Assembly: GCA_036346405.1 (NCBI GenBank)
Contig: CM070562.1
Span: 66,554,195 to 66,618,194 of the forward strand
Length of the DNA: 64,000 nt
Direction of reading: 5' to 3'
Origin: Phyllostachys edulis
Lineage: Eukaryota > Streptophyta > Magnoliopsida > Poales > Poaceae
Shown here: positions 54,454 to 64,000 of the stretch, piece after piece
How positions within the stretch are numbered: the first letter of the stretch is position 1
Layout: the number at the start of each line of letters is the position of its first letter
Program-made: the position numbers and the translations under genes
Notes under the pieces: generated by a model
The model's input: the letters and a program-made list of their open reading frames with translations, nothing else
Told to the model about the DNA's origin: nothing
Database searches by the model: none

Positions 54454-55192
54454 TGTCGGTGTTTTAGAACCGAACTTACGTAAAGATTGTTTGATTAGGG
54501 GGGTCTCCTAGAATGAAATTACGCAGAGAGATTGACACGGGGATTTTTATACAGGTTCAGGCCTTCTTCGGGGAAGAATAATAACCCTACTCCTGTGTGT
54601 GTATGGTATTGAGTGTATTCTGAACAACCAGAGAAAAAACTAAGACTATTACAGATGATAGTGCTTGTCTTCTTGATGGCCTGATTCGATCCGCCTTTCC
54701 TTCTCGATTGTCCTTTATATAGTACGTGAAGGAGCAAAGAAGCTCCAGTGAAGCGGCCCATCACATCACATCTGAATTCAAGACGTTGGTAGTAATCACC
54801 GCGATAATCCTCCACGCCGCCTAACAGCTATATACCGTAAATAATGGAGCATTACGTGCTATTACTTGGTAGAGTAACAACAGATGATGATCGTTAAATC
54901 CCTTAATCAATTGGGCCCACTTGTCTCAGAGGTTTAATTGATCATAAGGTGGTCGAGTTGACCTAGTCGAGAAGAACCTCGATTATGAGGTAGTCGAGCA
55001 AGACTTACGACTATGGGGTAGTCGTAGCATAACTTACGACTATGGGGGTGGTCATAGAAGAACTTACGACCACCTAGTAGGCTCTTCCCTTATAACATTT
55101 AAGGGGTATACTCAGGGACCATATGACATCATATTTACCTATAATAAGAATTATAGATAAAAGATAAAATGAGGATTATTATATCCTCGTCA
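54454..55192 (-). repeat. 3' LTR (map left) of the Tat element
   Basis: 739 bp. It holds a minus-strand TATAAA at 54714-54719 and a cluster of self-complementary units (ACGACTATGGGGTAGTCGT) at about 54975-55075. Confidence 0.88.
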
Positions 55193-55640
55193 TCTAGCCC
55201 CCTAGCTTCAAGTGAAAGCAACTTACTTGGTAAAGGAGTTATAGATGGTCTTACGACCACGAGAGGGTCGTAGAAAGATAGTCGAAGGAAAAACTCTTCG
55301 ACATTAGTGTACTACTTTGACCAGAAGTATGCTTGGTCAAGGAAATTGCTTACGGCTATCAAATAGTCGTAGAACATTTCTACGATCACGAGGTGGTCGT
55401 AGCATGGTGATCGGAAGAAAAACCTTTCCGATTAACATTTCCTTTGGTTAAAAAGAATCTAACCAAGGAAGTAATTTCGCTTGAGGTGTAAAAGCAAACC
55501 TGATTTTCTCGAACGGACACGTTGGAGAATTTCAAACGACACCCGTTAGCCTGTCCGTTGGAGCGGTTCCCGAGACGGTGGCAAACTTTGGAATACCACA
55601 CCTCTGGCCCAAGGCACGCGGTTAAAATCCCTACAATCAG
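55193..55640 (+). other. Upstream exon and flank of the antisense ORF
   Basis: It begins with the polypurine tract. The frame ending TRLKSLQS at 55640 is open back to a stop near 55549 and is followed by a perfect donor CAG|GTAAGT. Upstream only GTCGTAG-type repeats are seen. Confidence 0.4.
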
Positions 55641-56415
55641 GTAAGTAACTCTTTACCTGCAGTCTTTTACGAGTTCTTTCCCTTTTTTTCACTCTTATTT
55701 CTTTTCTAGAAATGGACCGTGAACTGGGAAGGGTCGAAAATGAGCTCAGGGATAAAACCATGATTTATGCCGAGACTGTCCACATTGCTAAAGCAAATGC
55801 GGAGGACATTAGATCATGGGAGAAGAAGCATGCTGAGACCGTTGCCTCCCATGAGGAAGAAATCAAGAAGTTGGATTCTCGATTAGCAGGTAAGGAAATC
55901 TTTTACCTGTGATTATTTTTGTTTTCTTTTCCTCTAGAAGTTTATTTTTGTTTGACCGGTCTTATTCTTTTCGAGAGCAAGCGGTCGAAAACAAACAACT
56001 CATGAGGCTTCGACTCGCACTCCAACAGAGATGGAGACAATGAAGATTAATCTTCAAAGCAAAGGTCACGCTCCTGAACAATGTACTTGGTGAGCTACAT
56101 ACTGAGGGAAAAGCTCCTCAAGATGATACGATGGCTGCTCACGTAAGTACAATTGGGGAACAAGTCGGGACTTTGGAAGAACTGATGACCACCCTGAAGG
56201 CCAACCAAGCTGAATCGATAAAAGAGGCGGTCGAAGTTGCAGTAAGTTATGCATTGGCAAAACTTAAAGCTCATGACCCCAGCCTTAATGTTCAACCAAT
56301 CGAAGTCGACTTCGACTGCCCTGAAGCAGAAGCAAGTCGTCTGATTGAAGAAATGCAATCAGTTGGCCGGAAGGTTTCGGAGGAGATGCGACTGGGCTCT
56401 CCCTCTTCAGAGTAG
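55552..56415 (+). pseudogene. Antisense accessory ORF of the Tat element, coiled coil
   Basis: Spliced layout on the strand opposite to gag-pol: exon to 55640, intron 55641-55709 (GTAAGT...TTTTCTAG), exon 55710-55889 encoding MDRELGRVENELRDKTMIYA and a heptad-like WEKKHAETVASHEEEIKKLD, donor GCAG|GTAAGG, then further coding sequence from about 55975 (ENKQLMRLRLALQQRW) to a last open piece at 56131-56415 (TIGEQVGTLEELMTTLKANQ, ending GSPSSE). It is strongly coiled coil. Tat elements are known to carry an extra ORF here, some in antisense. Its function is unknown. A frameshift lies near 56040-56130. Confidence 0.5.
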
Positions 56416-57400
56416 TTTGTAACAAACCTGTGGGAAAAACAAGCTTTTGTTGATGTATTATATAATCCATCTTTTTCCTACAAATCATCTTGTCGAGTAG
56501 TTAGTAACTCAAAAGATAATCAACGAATGAAAGACTAAGAAATGAATTCAAATTAATAACTTTATCCTAGCCCCCGACTATTTGCTTAGTTTGTTTAGAC
56601 AAACTAAGTAAATAGTGTTAAAAAGGGTTTCTGAAAACAGAGAGGTTTGGTTAACTTGTAGTTTTTGGTCACGATTGTCATGCACTGGTCGAAAAAGTAG
56701 TAACTAATCGACACTAGGAAGTTCCTTCTAGTGGGCGAGCACGCAGCGAGAGAAAGTCTTCAACTAGGTGATGTCACCATCTCCGACTAGATTAATTAAA
56801 TCGAGAACAAAGAACTTGAGTTAAACAAACATCCAGAGGACTTCAAAAAAATTCGTCGCTTCCTTCTTTGAAGGACTCGATAAGTCCGTCCAGTATCAAG
56901 AGTAGGAAATCGAACGATGCTAGGAAGTTCTTCCATTAGCAAGGTGACCACGTGCGAGAGAGAGAGACTTCGACTAGATGTGTTTCTTCCTCCGACTTAG
57001 TTGAGACGAATCGAATACACCAAAGGCAAATGAATAAATCTAAAAGTGCACTCTGCTTAGAATATTTTTCAAAAGAATCAAGAAATAATCTAAGGTGAAA
57101 GGAGTAGGCTTTCAAAAATATTTCACTAAATAGAACCCGAGCTCTTTGTGTTGGCGGCAAAAGTGAGTAACGAGTCAATACTAGGAAGCTCCTTCTAGTG
57201 GGCGGGACCACATGCGAGAGGAGAGGCTTCGACTAGGTGATGTTACTGCCTTCGACCGGTAAAGGAAACTGGTGTTTGGAATATAGTCGAAAGATTATGA
57301 AAGCACTACTCAAAAGTAAGACAATAGAGGTAGAGAGAACACGAGTCTTTATTGTGCGAATGATTGGTTACACATAAAACTTGCGTGAATCGGGTCGATG
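56416..57400. other. Spacer between antisense ORF and pol
   Basis: No supported gene. The motif TACTAGGAAG(C/T)TCCTTCTAGTGGGCG with CGAGAGA(G)AG(G)CTTCGACTAGGTGATG recurs at about 56715, 56920 and 57180 (period about 210-250), so it is a degenerate tandem repeat. Confidence 0.5.
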
Positions 57401-57409
57401 TTCCAAGAA

Positions 57410-60400
57410 TTCGAGAGAACTCGCCGCCTTCCATTGCTAATCGTCGACCTCGACGAGTAACTTCACCATCGTAAGGACCTTCCCACTTGGGAGAAAGTTT
57501 GTTCCGATTAGACTTGGATTGGCGAGCCTCAATACTAAGTCACCTCAAAGAAGGTCAGCGAGGTTGACCTTACGATCGTAGTATCAACGTAGGGCTTGTT
57601 GGTAGACTGCTGAACGGATTAAGGCCTGGTTTCTCATTTCCTCAAGTAGATTAATATCATCTGCTCGAAGTTGTTCCTGGTTGGAGTCTTTGAAAGTTTC
57701 ACTGTGTTGACCTTATCTTTAGTTCCGGGAAGCATGGCTTCATTCAAGACTAGAAAAATGGTGTTTCACCAGAGCTCGACCGGTAGTCGCATTTAATCGC
57801 CCATAATACGGAGGGTAACTCTTGTACCCAAGCCCCGAGCGCTTGATGAGTGGTCAAGACTCGAGTCTTAATTCCTCTCATTATTTGGCCGCTTGCACGC
57901 TCGACGCCCCATTACTTTGGGGATGGGCCATGTAGCATAACACAACTTGGTACCCAACTCGTCGCAAAATTCTTGAAATTTCGCTCAAAAATTGCTTACC
58001 ATTATCTGTAATTATTCGACTTCGGACTCCAAATCGAGTAATTACGCATCTCATCATAAACCGCTTTGCCGCCTGCTGTTATCTCAACATCCGTGTTCGC
58101 TTCAATCCATTTTGTGAACATATCAATAACCACAAAAGGAACTCAAACCTCTTGGAGCTTTGGGGAACGGTCCTAGGATATCGAGACCCCAGGTCACAAA
58201 AGGCCAAGATAGAGGTATTGTTTGTAATGCCCGAGCCGGTTGGTGTATTTGCTCGCTATGAAACCGCATTGGACACACTTTTTAACCAACTCTTTAGCAT
58301 CGTAAAAGGTCATTGGCAAGAAAACCTTGTCGAAAGGCCTTACCGACCAGCGTTCTGTAGGAAGCATGATTTCCACAGATGCCACCATGTATGTCGTGAA
58401 GGAGTGTTAATCCTTCGCTCTGCGGAATGCATCGCATGAGCACCCCTTGAGTACCTCGTTTATAGAGGACTCCTTCAACCAAAGTATACATTTTGTCTTT
58501 TTCGATAAGCGATCCGCCTCGAGATCGCCTTGGTCATGTAACCCTTCTGAAGATATTCATAGATGGGTGCCATCCATGTATCCTCGTATTCTAGAGAGGC
58601 TGTCTCAATAGGAGGTGTCTCTGGTTCGTCGACCAGAGACGGCTTCTGGAGTTGTTCCAAGAAGACTCCTTTTGGTACTTCAGATCGGAAGAAGCTATTC
58701 GAGCAAGTCGGTCTCGAGGAAATTATCCTTTCGAGGATGAATTGTGCCTCAAACCTAAAAAATGCTTTTCTAGCTTACGATTCGATAAGTACCGAGACAT
58801 TGTTGGGTTAGAGCACCGGTACTTTTTTCCGACTTGATTCACGACTAGTTGAGAGTCTCTCTCACGAGTAGTCGGCGAATCGAGAGCGCTTCACGCAGAT
58901 GCCGCCTAGCAAACCTTCAGATTCTCGCCACGTTGTTAGTGGCCCGAAAGTTTAATTGTATAGCATACTTTAAGGTCTCTCCAGAGGAGATACCAGACCA
59001 CCTTAGTCCCCGAGCCACTTAAAGTGCGACCCGTCAAAGTACATCGCCCATCGGGTCGTGGGAATCATATCGGGATCCCAACAAGTTCAGATTTGTCCAT
59101 TCGGCGACAAAGTCCGCCAAGATCTCGATTTAACGGCCGTTCGGGACACGAAATGGATGTCAAACTCCCCAAGTTCGACCGACCATTTTGCCATGCGCCC
59201 CATTGCTTCCCTATTCTAGAGGATCGCTCTCAAGGGAAACTCAGACGCAAGACAACTATTTTTTTGTGCGCTGAAAATAATGCCGCAGCTTCTCGAAGAC
59301 ATGAGGAGGGCATATAGAAGCTTTTGGACTGAGGGTAACGCCCTTAGGCCGTGTAAAACTTCACTTACGTAGTAAACCGGTCGTTGTATCGCTTTCACGT
59401 TCTACGACTAATCTTCGCTTATCGCTGTGGCGTGGCAACTAGGTAAATTAAGAGTGTTTCTTACGGTCTCGAGAGACCGTAATAGGAGCACTCAGAAGGT
59501 ACCTCTTGACATCCTCAAAGGCGGCGTTGCCTCTTTCGACCACTCAAAACCTTCGTGTTTCCTAAGAAGTTTAAAGAAAGGCGCCCCTTTTCTCCTAGTC
59601 GTATGATGAAACGACTTAAAGCCACCATGCACCCCGTGAGTTTACGGACTTCTTTCCTTGTGGTGAGGGCGATTTGGAGAATGGCCTTTATCTTTTCTCG
59701 ATTTGCTTCGATTCCTCGTATAGATACTAAGAATCCAAGCAATTTTCTCAAGAGATTCCAACACACACTTCTCGTGATTGAGTTTTAAGCGATTTTTTCC
59801 GAGGTTGTCAAATGTTTCTTGCAGTCAAGAATATGATTAAGTCTCTTGATACTTTTAACAACTAGATCATCAACATAGGCCTCTAGATTTCGCCTAATTG
59901 AGATGAAAAAGTTGCTTGCATCAAGCGCTGAAAAGAAGTGCCGCATTTTTAGACCAAATGGCATTTTGACATAGCAAAATATACCAAATGGTGTAATAAA
60001 TGCTATCTTTTCTTCATCGCCTAGACACATATTGATCCGGTGGTATCCGAATATGCATCTAAAAACTTAACATTTCACAACCTACGGAGAATCAACCAAC
60101 CGATCGACACGAGGTAAAGGAAAATCGTCTTTTGGACAAGCTTTATTAAGATCAAGAAAGTCTCGACATACGCCATTTGCCATTTGACTTTCTAACCATT
60201 ATAGGTTAGCCAACCACTCTGGGTGGTTGACCTCTCTTATAAAGTCTGCTTTAAGTAGCTTATCCAATTCTGATTTAATAGCATCTCGTCGATCAGAGGC
60301 AAATCTCCGTAATTTTTGTTTTATGGGTACTTTGTCGGTAGTAGCTAGCCTCGTGCTCGATCACCTCCTTGGGGACTCCGAGCATGTCGGATGCTTGCCA

Positions 60401-60740
60401 CACGAAGACATCTGCGTTAGCTCAGAGGAAGGCGATGAGGGCGCCTTCCTATTTGGGGTCGGAAGTTTCCCCAATGCGAGCGATCTTCGAGGGCTCCCTG
60501 CGTCGGAGAAACCTCTTTGACCTTGTCGTTCGGCCGGTGCGACTTTGAGGCTTCGACTTGCTAGTCGAAGGTCGATTTTCTTCTCGAAATGGTATTTGTC
60601 CAACCATCTCGAGGGATCGACGGCGCAGGTATGCGCCATCTTCTCGTCACAATGAATTGTGATTACTCCTTTGGGACTTGGCATCTTGATACATTGATAT
60701 CCATAATGAGTAGCCATTAGGAATTTTCCCAAAGTTGGTC
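57410..60740 (-). pseudogene. Tat-like pol: RT, RNase H, integrase
   Basis: On the minus strand reverse transcriptase pieces lie at 60030-59785 (CLGDEEKIAFITPFGIFCYV, KMPFGLK, YVDDLVVKS) and 59766-59515. RNase H pieces lie near 59398-59216 (RPVYYVSEVLHG). The integrase zinc-binding region is at 58491-58194 (LVEGVLYKRGTQGVLMRCIP, EGLTLLHDIHGGICGNHASY), and its C-terminal end near 57520-57430 (KLSPKWEGPYD). The frame is lost many times, so it is inactive. Confidence 0.75.
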
Positions 60741-61060
60741 GTCCGAGTATGGCGTTATATGCCGTATCGAAATCGACCACATCAAAGGAGATTTTCTCTG
60801 TCTTGAAATTACTTGGTGAACCAAATGTTAAAGGAAGAGAAACTTGGCCAATTGGTTTGGCCGAAGATCTCGGTACGATTCCATGGAAAGAGTATCGTAC
60901 CGGTCTTACCTTAGTCCTGGGTACTTGCATTTCGTCTAGGGCACTCGTAAATAAAATATTTAACGAGCTGCCACCATCAACCAAAACTCGATTGACCCGA
61001 CAATTGTTGATGGTGAGTTCGACCACGATCGGATACCGACCTCACGTTCAGCAGCTTTAA
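60361..61060 (-). pseudogene. Tat-like aspartic protease region
   Basis: A 221-codon frame holds the catalytic motif VLVDGGSSLNILF (the usual DTGS/DSG replaced by DGGSS, as is normal for this lineage), FDTAYNAILGRPTLGKFLMA and GVITIHCDEK. The last third is out of register. It sits between gag and reverse transcriptase. Confidence 0.75.
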
Positions 61061-62660
61061 GCTGTCGCTTTGATTCGTATGCCGATGATCCTCCATAGAT
61101 GTGCTCGACGGTGTGTTGCGGATCCTGGAATGGCATCTCCTCCTCGTCATCTGAAGTCTTATGACCACTCGTTTGTCCTACCTGCTCGAGAGTAGGAAGT
61201 GGTCATTTGCCGTTGTAGTAGTCTTCAAGCTTTCGTTGAAAGACACGGCAGTTGCGAAGGTCATGTCCTTCCTTTTTATGGAAAGGACACCACCTAGGTT
61301 TATCATTTTTTCGATCGGGGCGCTTACCTTTGCCTCGGTCGGATTGTGGCTTGGAGGTGCGTGGCTCTTTATCATTCACAGCCAAAACCTCCTTGGAACT
61401 GCTGGCTTGGAGTTTTTGACCCTTTGCCTTGTTCTTGGACTTTTTTGCTTTCTTATCTTTCTTCTTACCAATATCGCCTGGCTCTCGAGAGGTATTGTTT
61501 TCTCGATCGATTGTGTTGTTCCACTCGACCGCCTCGAGGCGATCGATATCGATCACCATCTCAAAGAGCTCAATGGATGCAGTAGGCGGATTTAAAGCAA
61601 TATCTTCATTATTCTTCATCATGGACTCCTTGCTTGAAAGCCCCGATGATGATGAATCGAAACTTCCTAATTGAATTATGAACTCGACTAAAGCGCTTGA
61701 TGAATTGGCGCAAGGTTTTGTTGTCGCTCGTCTCATCCGTGCAAGTCGTCCTCGCCTGTATGCATTGTAAGTGCCCAAAGTTTGCCAAGAGAAGATCGCA
61801 GAGGTGTTGCCAAGAATGAATCGACTCGAGTGGTTGGTTCAATAACCACGATCGAAAGCGGACCCTTCGAGCACGCTTGGAAGGTAATTTGCCATCACAT
61901 GTTCTCTCCTCCCCGCCGCCGGACAAATTTGTTGTGTTGATCATCACCGCTCGAAAGACATTTCTTTGAGTAGGAGATCGATGCGACTTCATCGTTGAGT
62001 CGATTCCTTTGTGGTGATATGATCGATCGACCGGTAGTCAAGAAGTCGATTACTACGATTTCTGAATGATGCCGGCGAGGTGCTTCCAAATTTTTCCATC
62101 GAGACCGAAGCCTTTGTGCGATCTCCTCAATGAAGAGGTCGTACTTCGCGCCGAGCGAGCTCTCGAGTTGATTCTCGAGCAAATCACCGATGTGTTTGGA
62201 GTTCTTGAGCTTCCTCTGACCGATATTGAATGCGCTCAGGTAAACTCTTCTGGGCCGCAATCTTCCTTCGTCGAGAAGCTTCAAGATCTTCCCTGTCAGA
62301 CTCTTGAGACTGCCTCAATGAAGTGCGAGTATGTCGAGGATTTCCTTCGCATTCATGAAGGTGTTGGTCGTGTCCGCCATCGGTGGTGTTCTTGCCACTG
62401 CCATGAGGGGGCGTAGTGCATGATCTTCGGGGAGCGTCTCCATCTCGGTTTCTAGGAGAGTGACCTTGATCTGAGGGAAGGACGAAGACCTCCCGTTGAT
62501 GATTCTCACTTGCGCTCGAGGCCTCCCCGCTTGAGGAGTAGTCGAAAGACACCATCTGGCGACTTGGAGTAATCCCCTTCGTAGGGGAACTCCGGTTATA
62601 AGCGCCTCCGCTCGGCAGTGGGATCTGGAGAGATGGTCGAATTTGCAGAAAAGCATGCTT
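61060..62660 (-). pseudogene. Tat-like gag, frameshifted
   Basis: Pieces at 62284-61895 (LENQLESSLGAKYDLFIEEI), 61992-61609 (WLLNQPLESIHSWQHLCDLL and TLRQFIKRFSRVHNSI) and 61778-61203, ending in the single zinc knuckle WCPFHKKEGHDLRNCRVF. This is the retrotransposon gag of the Tat group. At least three frame changes. Confidence 0.75.
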
Positions 62661-63139
62661 GATCCCGCTCTCTCAAGGCGTCATCCGGAGAGAGAGAATC
62701 ACTAGATGCTGGTGAAGTCCTGGAATTGTGGCTTCCAGAACTTGCCTCACCAAGTCGGACCGCCTTAGGGGACTTGAACATTTCGAGGTAAAACTCTCGT
62801 CGTGTTGTGAGTCCACACAGGTGTAGTCCCGTCGATTGACCCTTGTCCTTTGAGAGGGTAGATTCTCTCTTGGGCGTCTTGTTAGGGGATATGGATCCTC
62901 CTCAACTCCATCACGACATTATCTCCTCGGATCTCATGAAGATCACCGGGCAAGCAGCACCATTGATGAGTCATCACTCGGCCAGAATCGAAACCAAAGA
63001 TCCATGTCGACGTCTCACAGACCGCCGAAGTCGAACCAGTTCTCCTCGTTCCATTCTCCTGCCATGAGTGCATGAGATTTGGAAAACAGAGAGTATGTTG
63101 ACAAGAGATTACCGAAAGATCCCCACGGTCGGCGCCAAC
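62661..63139 (-). other. Leader between primer binding site and gag
   Basis: GC-moderate DNA without a supported frame. The primer binding site is at its right edge. Confidence 0.5.
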
Positions 63140-63882
63140 TATCGGTGTTTTAGAACCGAACTTACGTAAAGATTGTTTGATTCGGGGGGTCTCCTAGAAT
63201 GAAATGACATAGAAAGATTGACACGGGGATTTTTATACAGGTTCAGGCCTTCTCCGGGGAGAATAATAACCCTACTCCTGTGTGTGTATGGTATTGAGTG
63301 TATTCTAAACAACCAGGGGAAAAACTAAGACTATTACAGATGATAGTGCTTGTCTTCCTGATGGCCTGATTCGATCCGCCCTTTCCTTCTCTGATTGCCG
63401 CCTTTATATAGTACGTGAAGGAGCGGTTTCTCCAAGTAAAGCGGCGCCTCATCACATCTCAGAATTCAAGACGTTGATAGTAATCACCGCGATTAACTCC
63501 TCCACGCCGCCTAACACTATATACCGTAGATAATGGAGCATTACGTGCTATTACTTGGAGTAACAAACAGATGATGATTTGTTTGAATCCCTTAATCAAT
63601 TGGGTCCACTTGTCCAGTAGGTTTAATTGATCATAAGGTGGTCGAAGTTGACCTAGTCGTAGAAGAACCTACGACTATGAGGTAGTCGTAGCAAGACTTA
63701 CGACTATGGGTAGTCGTAGCATAACTTACGACTATGGGGGTGGTCGAGAAGAATTTACGACCACCCAAAGAGGCTCTTCCTTATAACATTTAAGGGTATA
63801 CTCAGGGACCATATGACGTCATATTTACCTATAATAAGAATTATAGATAAAAGATAAAATGAGGATTATTATATCCTCGTCA
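63140..63882 (-). repeat. 5' LTR (map right) of the Tat element
   Basis: 743 bp matching 54454-55192, with minus-strand TATAAA at 63403-63408. The inner terminal dinucleotide is TA in place of TG on the plus-strand map (TATCGGTG versus TGTCGGTG). Confidence 0.88.
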
Positions 63883-64000
63883 ATTGGAAAATTAGAATGT
63901 TAATTTATTTAAAGGCCATGAGTCCAAGCATTTGGAGAATCGTAAATGAGGGTTATGCTATGCCTCTTAATCCACTAGAACTCACGGATCAAGATACGCG

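Larger units (their letters stand above)
54454..63882 (-). mobile_element. Complete Tat-lineage Ty3 retrotransposon
   Basis: Bounded by a 5 bp target duplication ATTGG (54449-54453 and 63883-63887). The element lies in reverse: its 5' LTR is 63140-63882 and its 3' LTR 54454-55192 on the plus-strand map. On the minus strand it starts TGACGAGG and ends CACCGACA. The primer binding site TTGGCGCCGACCGTGGGG lies at 63138-63121 and the polypurine tract CTAGGGGGCTAGA at 55205-55193. gag and pol run on the minus strand and an extra spliced ORF runs on the plus strand between pol and the 3' LTR. The genes are frameshifted. Confidence 0.88.
54389..64000 (+). pseudogene. copia gag split by a Ty3 insertion
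   Basis: ATGGCTAGTGAGGGAATGG at 54389 opens MASEGMVLGRAPLFDGSNYV, the start of a copia UBN2 gag. It stops at TATTGG (54453). After the inserted element it resumes at 63883 with ATTGGAAAATTAGAATG, giving W-K-x-R-M, LIYLKAMSPSIWRIVNEGYA and PLNPLELTDQDT to the window edge. The frame is intact on both sides apart from the 9.4 kb insertion and the duplicated ATTGG. The rest lies outside the window. Confidence 0.8.

Overview
The window is plant nuclear DNA, almost certainly from a grass (Poaceae) and possibly rice-like, though the species cannot be fixed from sequence alone. The reasons are two intron-containing ribosome-biogenesis genes with plant promoter motifs, BARE/RIRE1-type and Sirevirus-type copia elements, Tekay-type and Tat-type Ty3 elements, a Mutator-like element (MULE) carrying a plant mobile domain gene, and a Pack-MULE carrying an HD-ZIP IV fragment. 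Only two ordinary host genes are convincing, both on the minus strand: RPL6 (18570-20310, four exons, 219 aa) and BRX1 (26542-29461, eight exons, 322 aa). Nearly everything else is mobile DNA.

Layout. 1-5450: a decayed copia element ending in a 3' LTR. 5993-18310: a ~12.3 kb MULE with matching terminal inverted repeats. It carries a plant-mobile-domain gene (+), a small tail-anchored ORF (-), the transposase (-), a ~2.2 kb tandem-repeat block lying between two divergent TATA boxes, and a small accessory gene (+) with triplicated exon-like units. Its left end is interrupted by an 0.88 kb inverted-repeat Pack-MULE made of two facing copies of an HD-ZIP IV START-domain fragment. 18570-20550: RPL6 and its telo-box/site II promoter. 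20825-24871: a short LTR retroelement whose single 841-codon ORF plus a second ORF fuse a gag-like leader to intronless pieces of a PRP43-type DEAH helicase, a coiled-coil protein and a phosphofructokinase. It is bracketed by a 208 bp direct duplication of RPL6 upstream DNA. 25982-26320: a third copy of the RPL6 promoter block. 26542-29680: BRX1 and its promoter. 29876-32165: a 2.3 kb element with ~0.8 kb inverted arms. 32393-49243: a Tekay-like chromovirus with ~5.47 kb LTRs full of GACCTCC palindromic units, followed by an extra PBS-plus-leader segment. 49244-52818: low-information DNA with microsatellites, a CACTA-like palindrome cluster and one unidentified ORF. 52819-64000: a Sirevirus-like copia LTR and gag start, split by a complete 9.4 kb Tat-type Ty3 element (54454-63882) with a clean 5 bp target duplication.

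The strongest candidate for something undescribed is the Bs1-like gene-capturing retroelement at 20825-24871. It holds pieces of three host genes in an open frame, and it sits in a junction that looks like recombination between an occupied and an empty allele. Second is the MULE's repeat block between divergent promoters and its sequence kinship to the Tekay LTR. Almost all transposon ORFs are broken by small indels whereas the two host genes and the capture element read cleanly. This could be decay or poor consensus quality in repeats.
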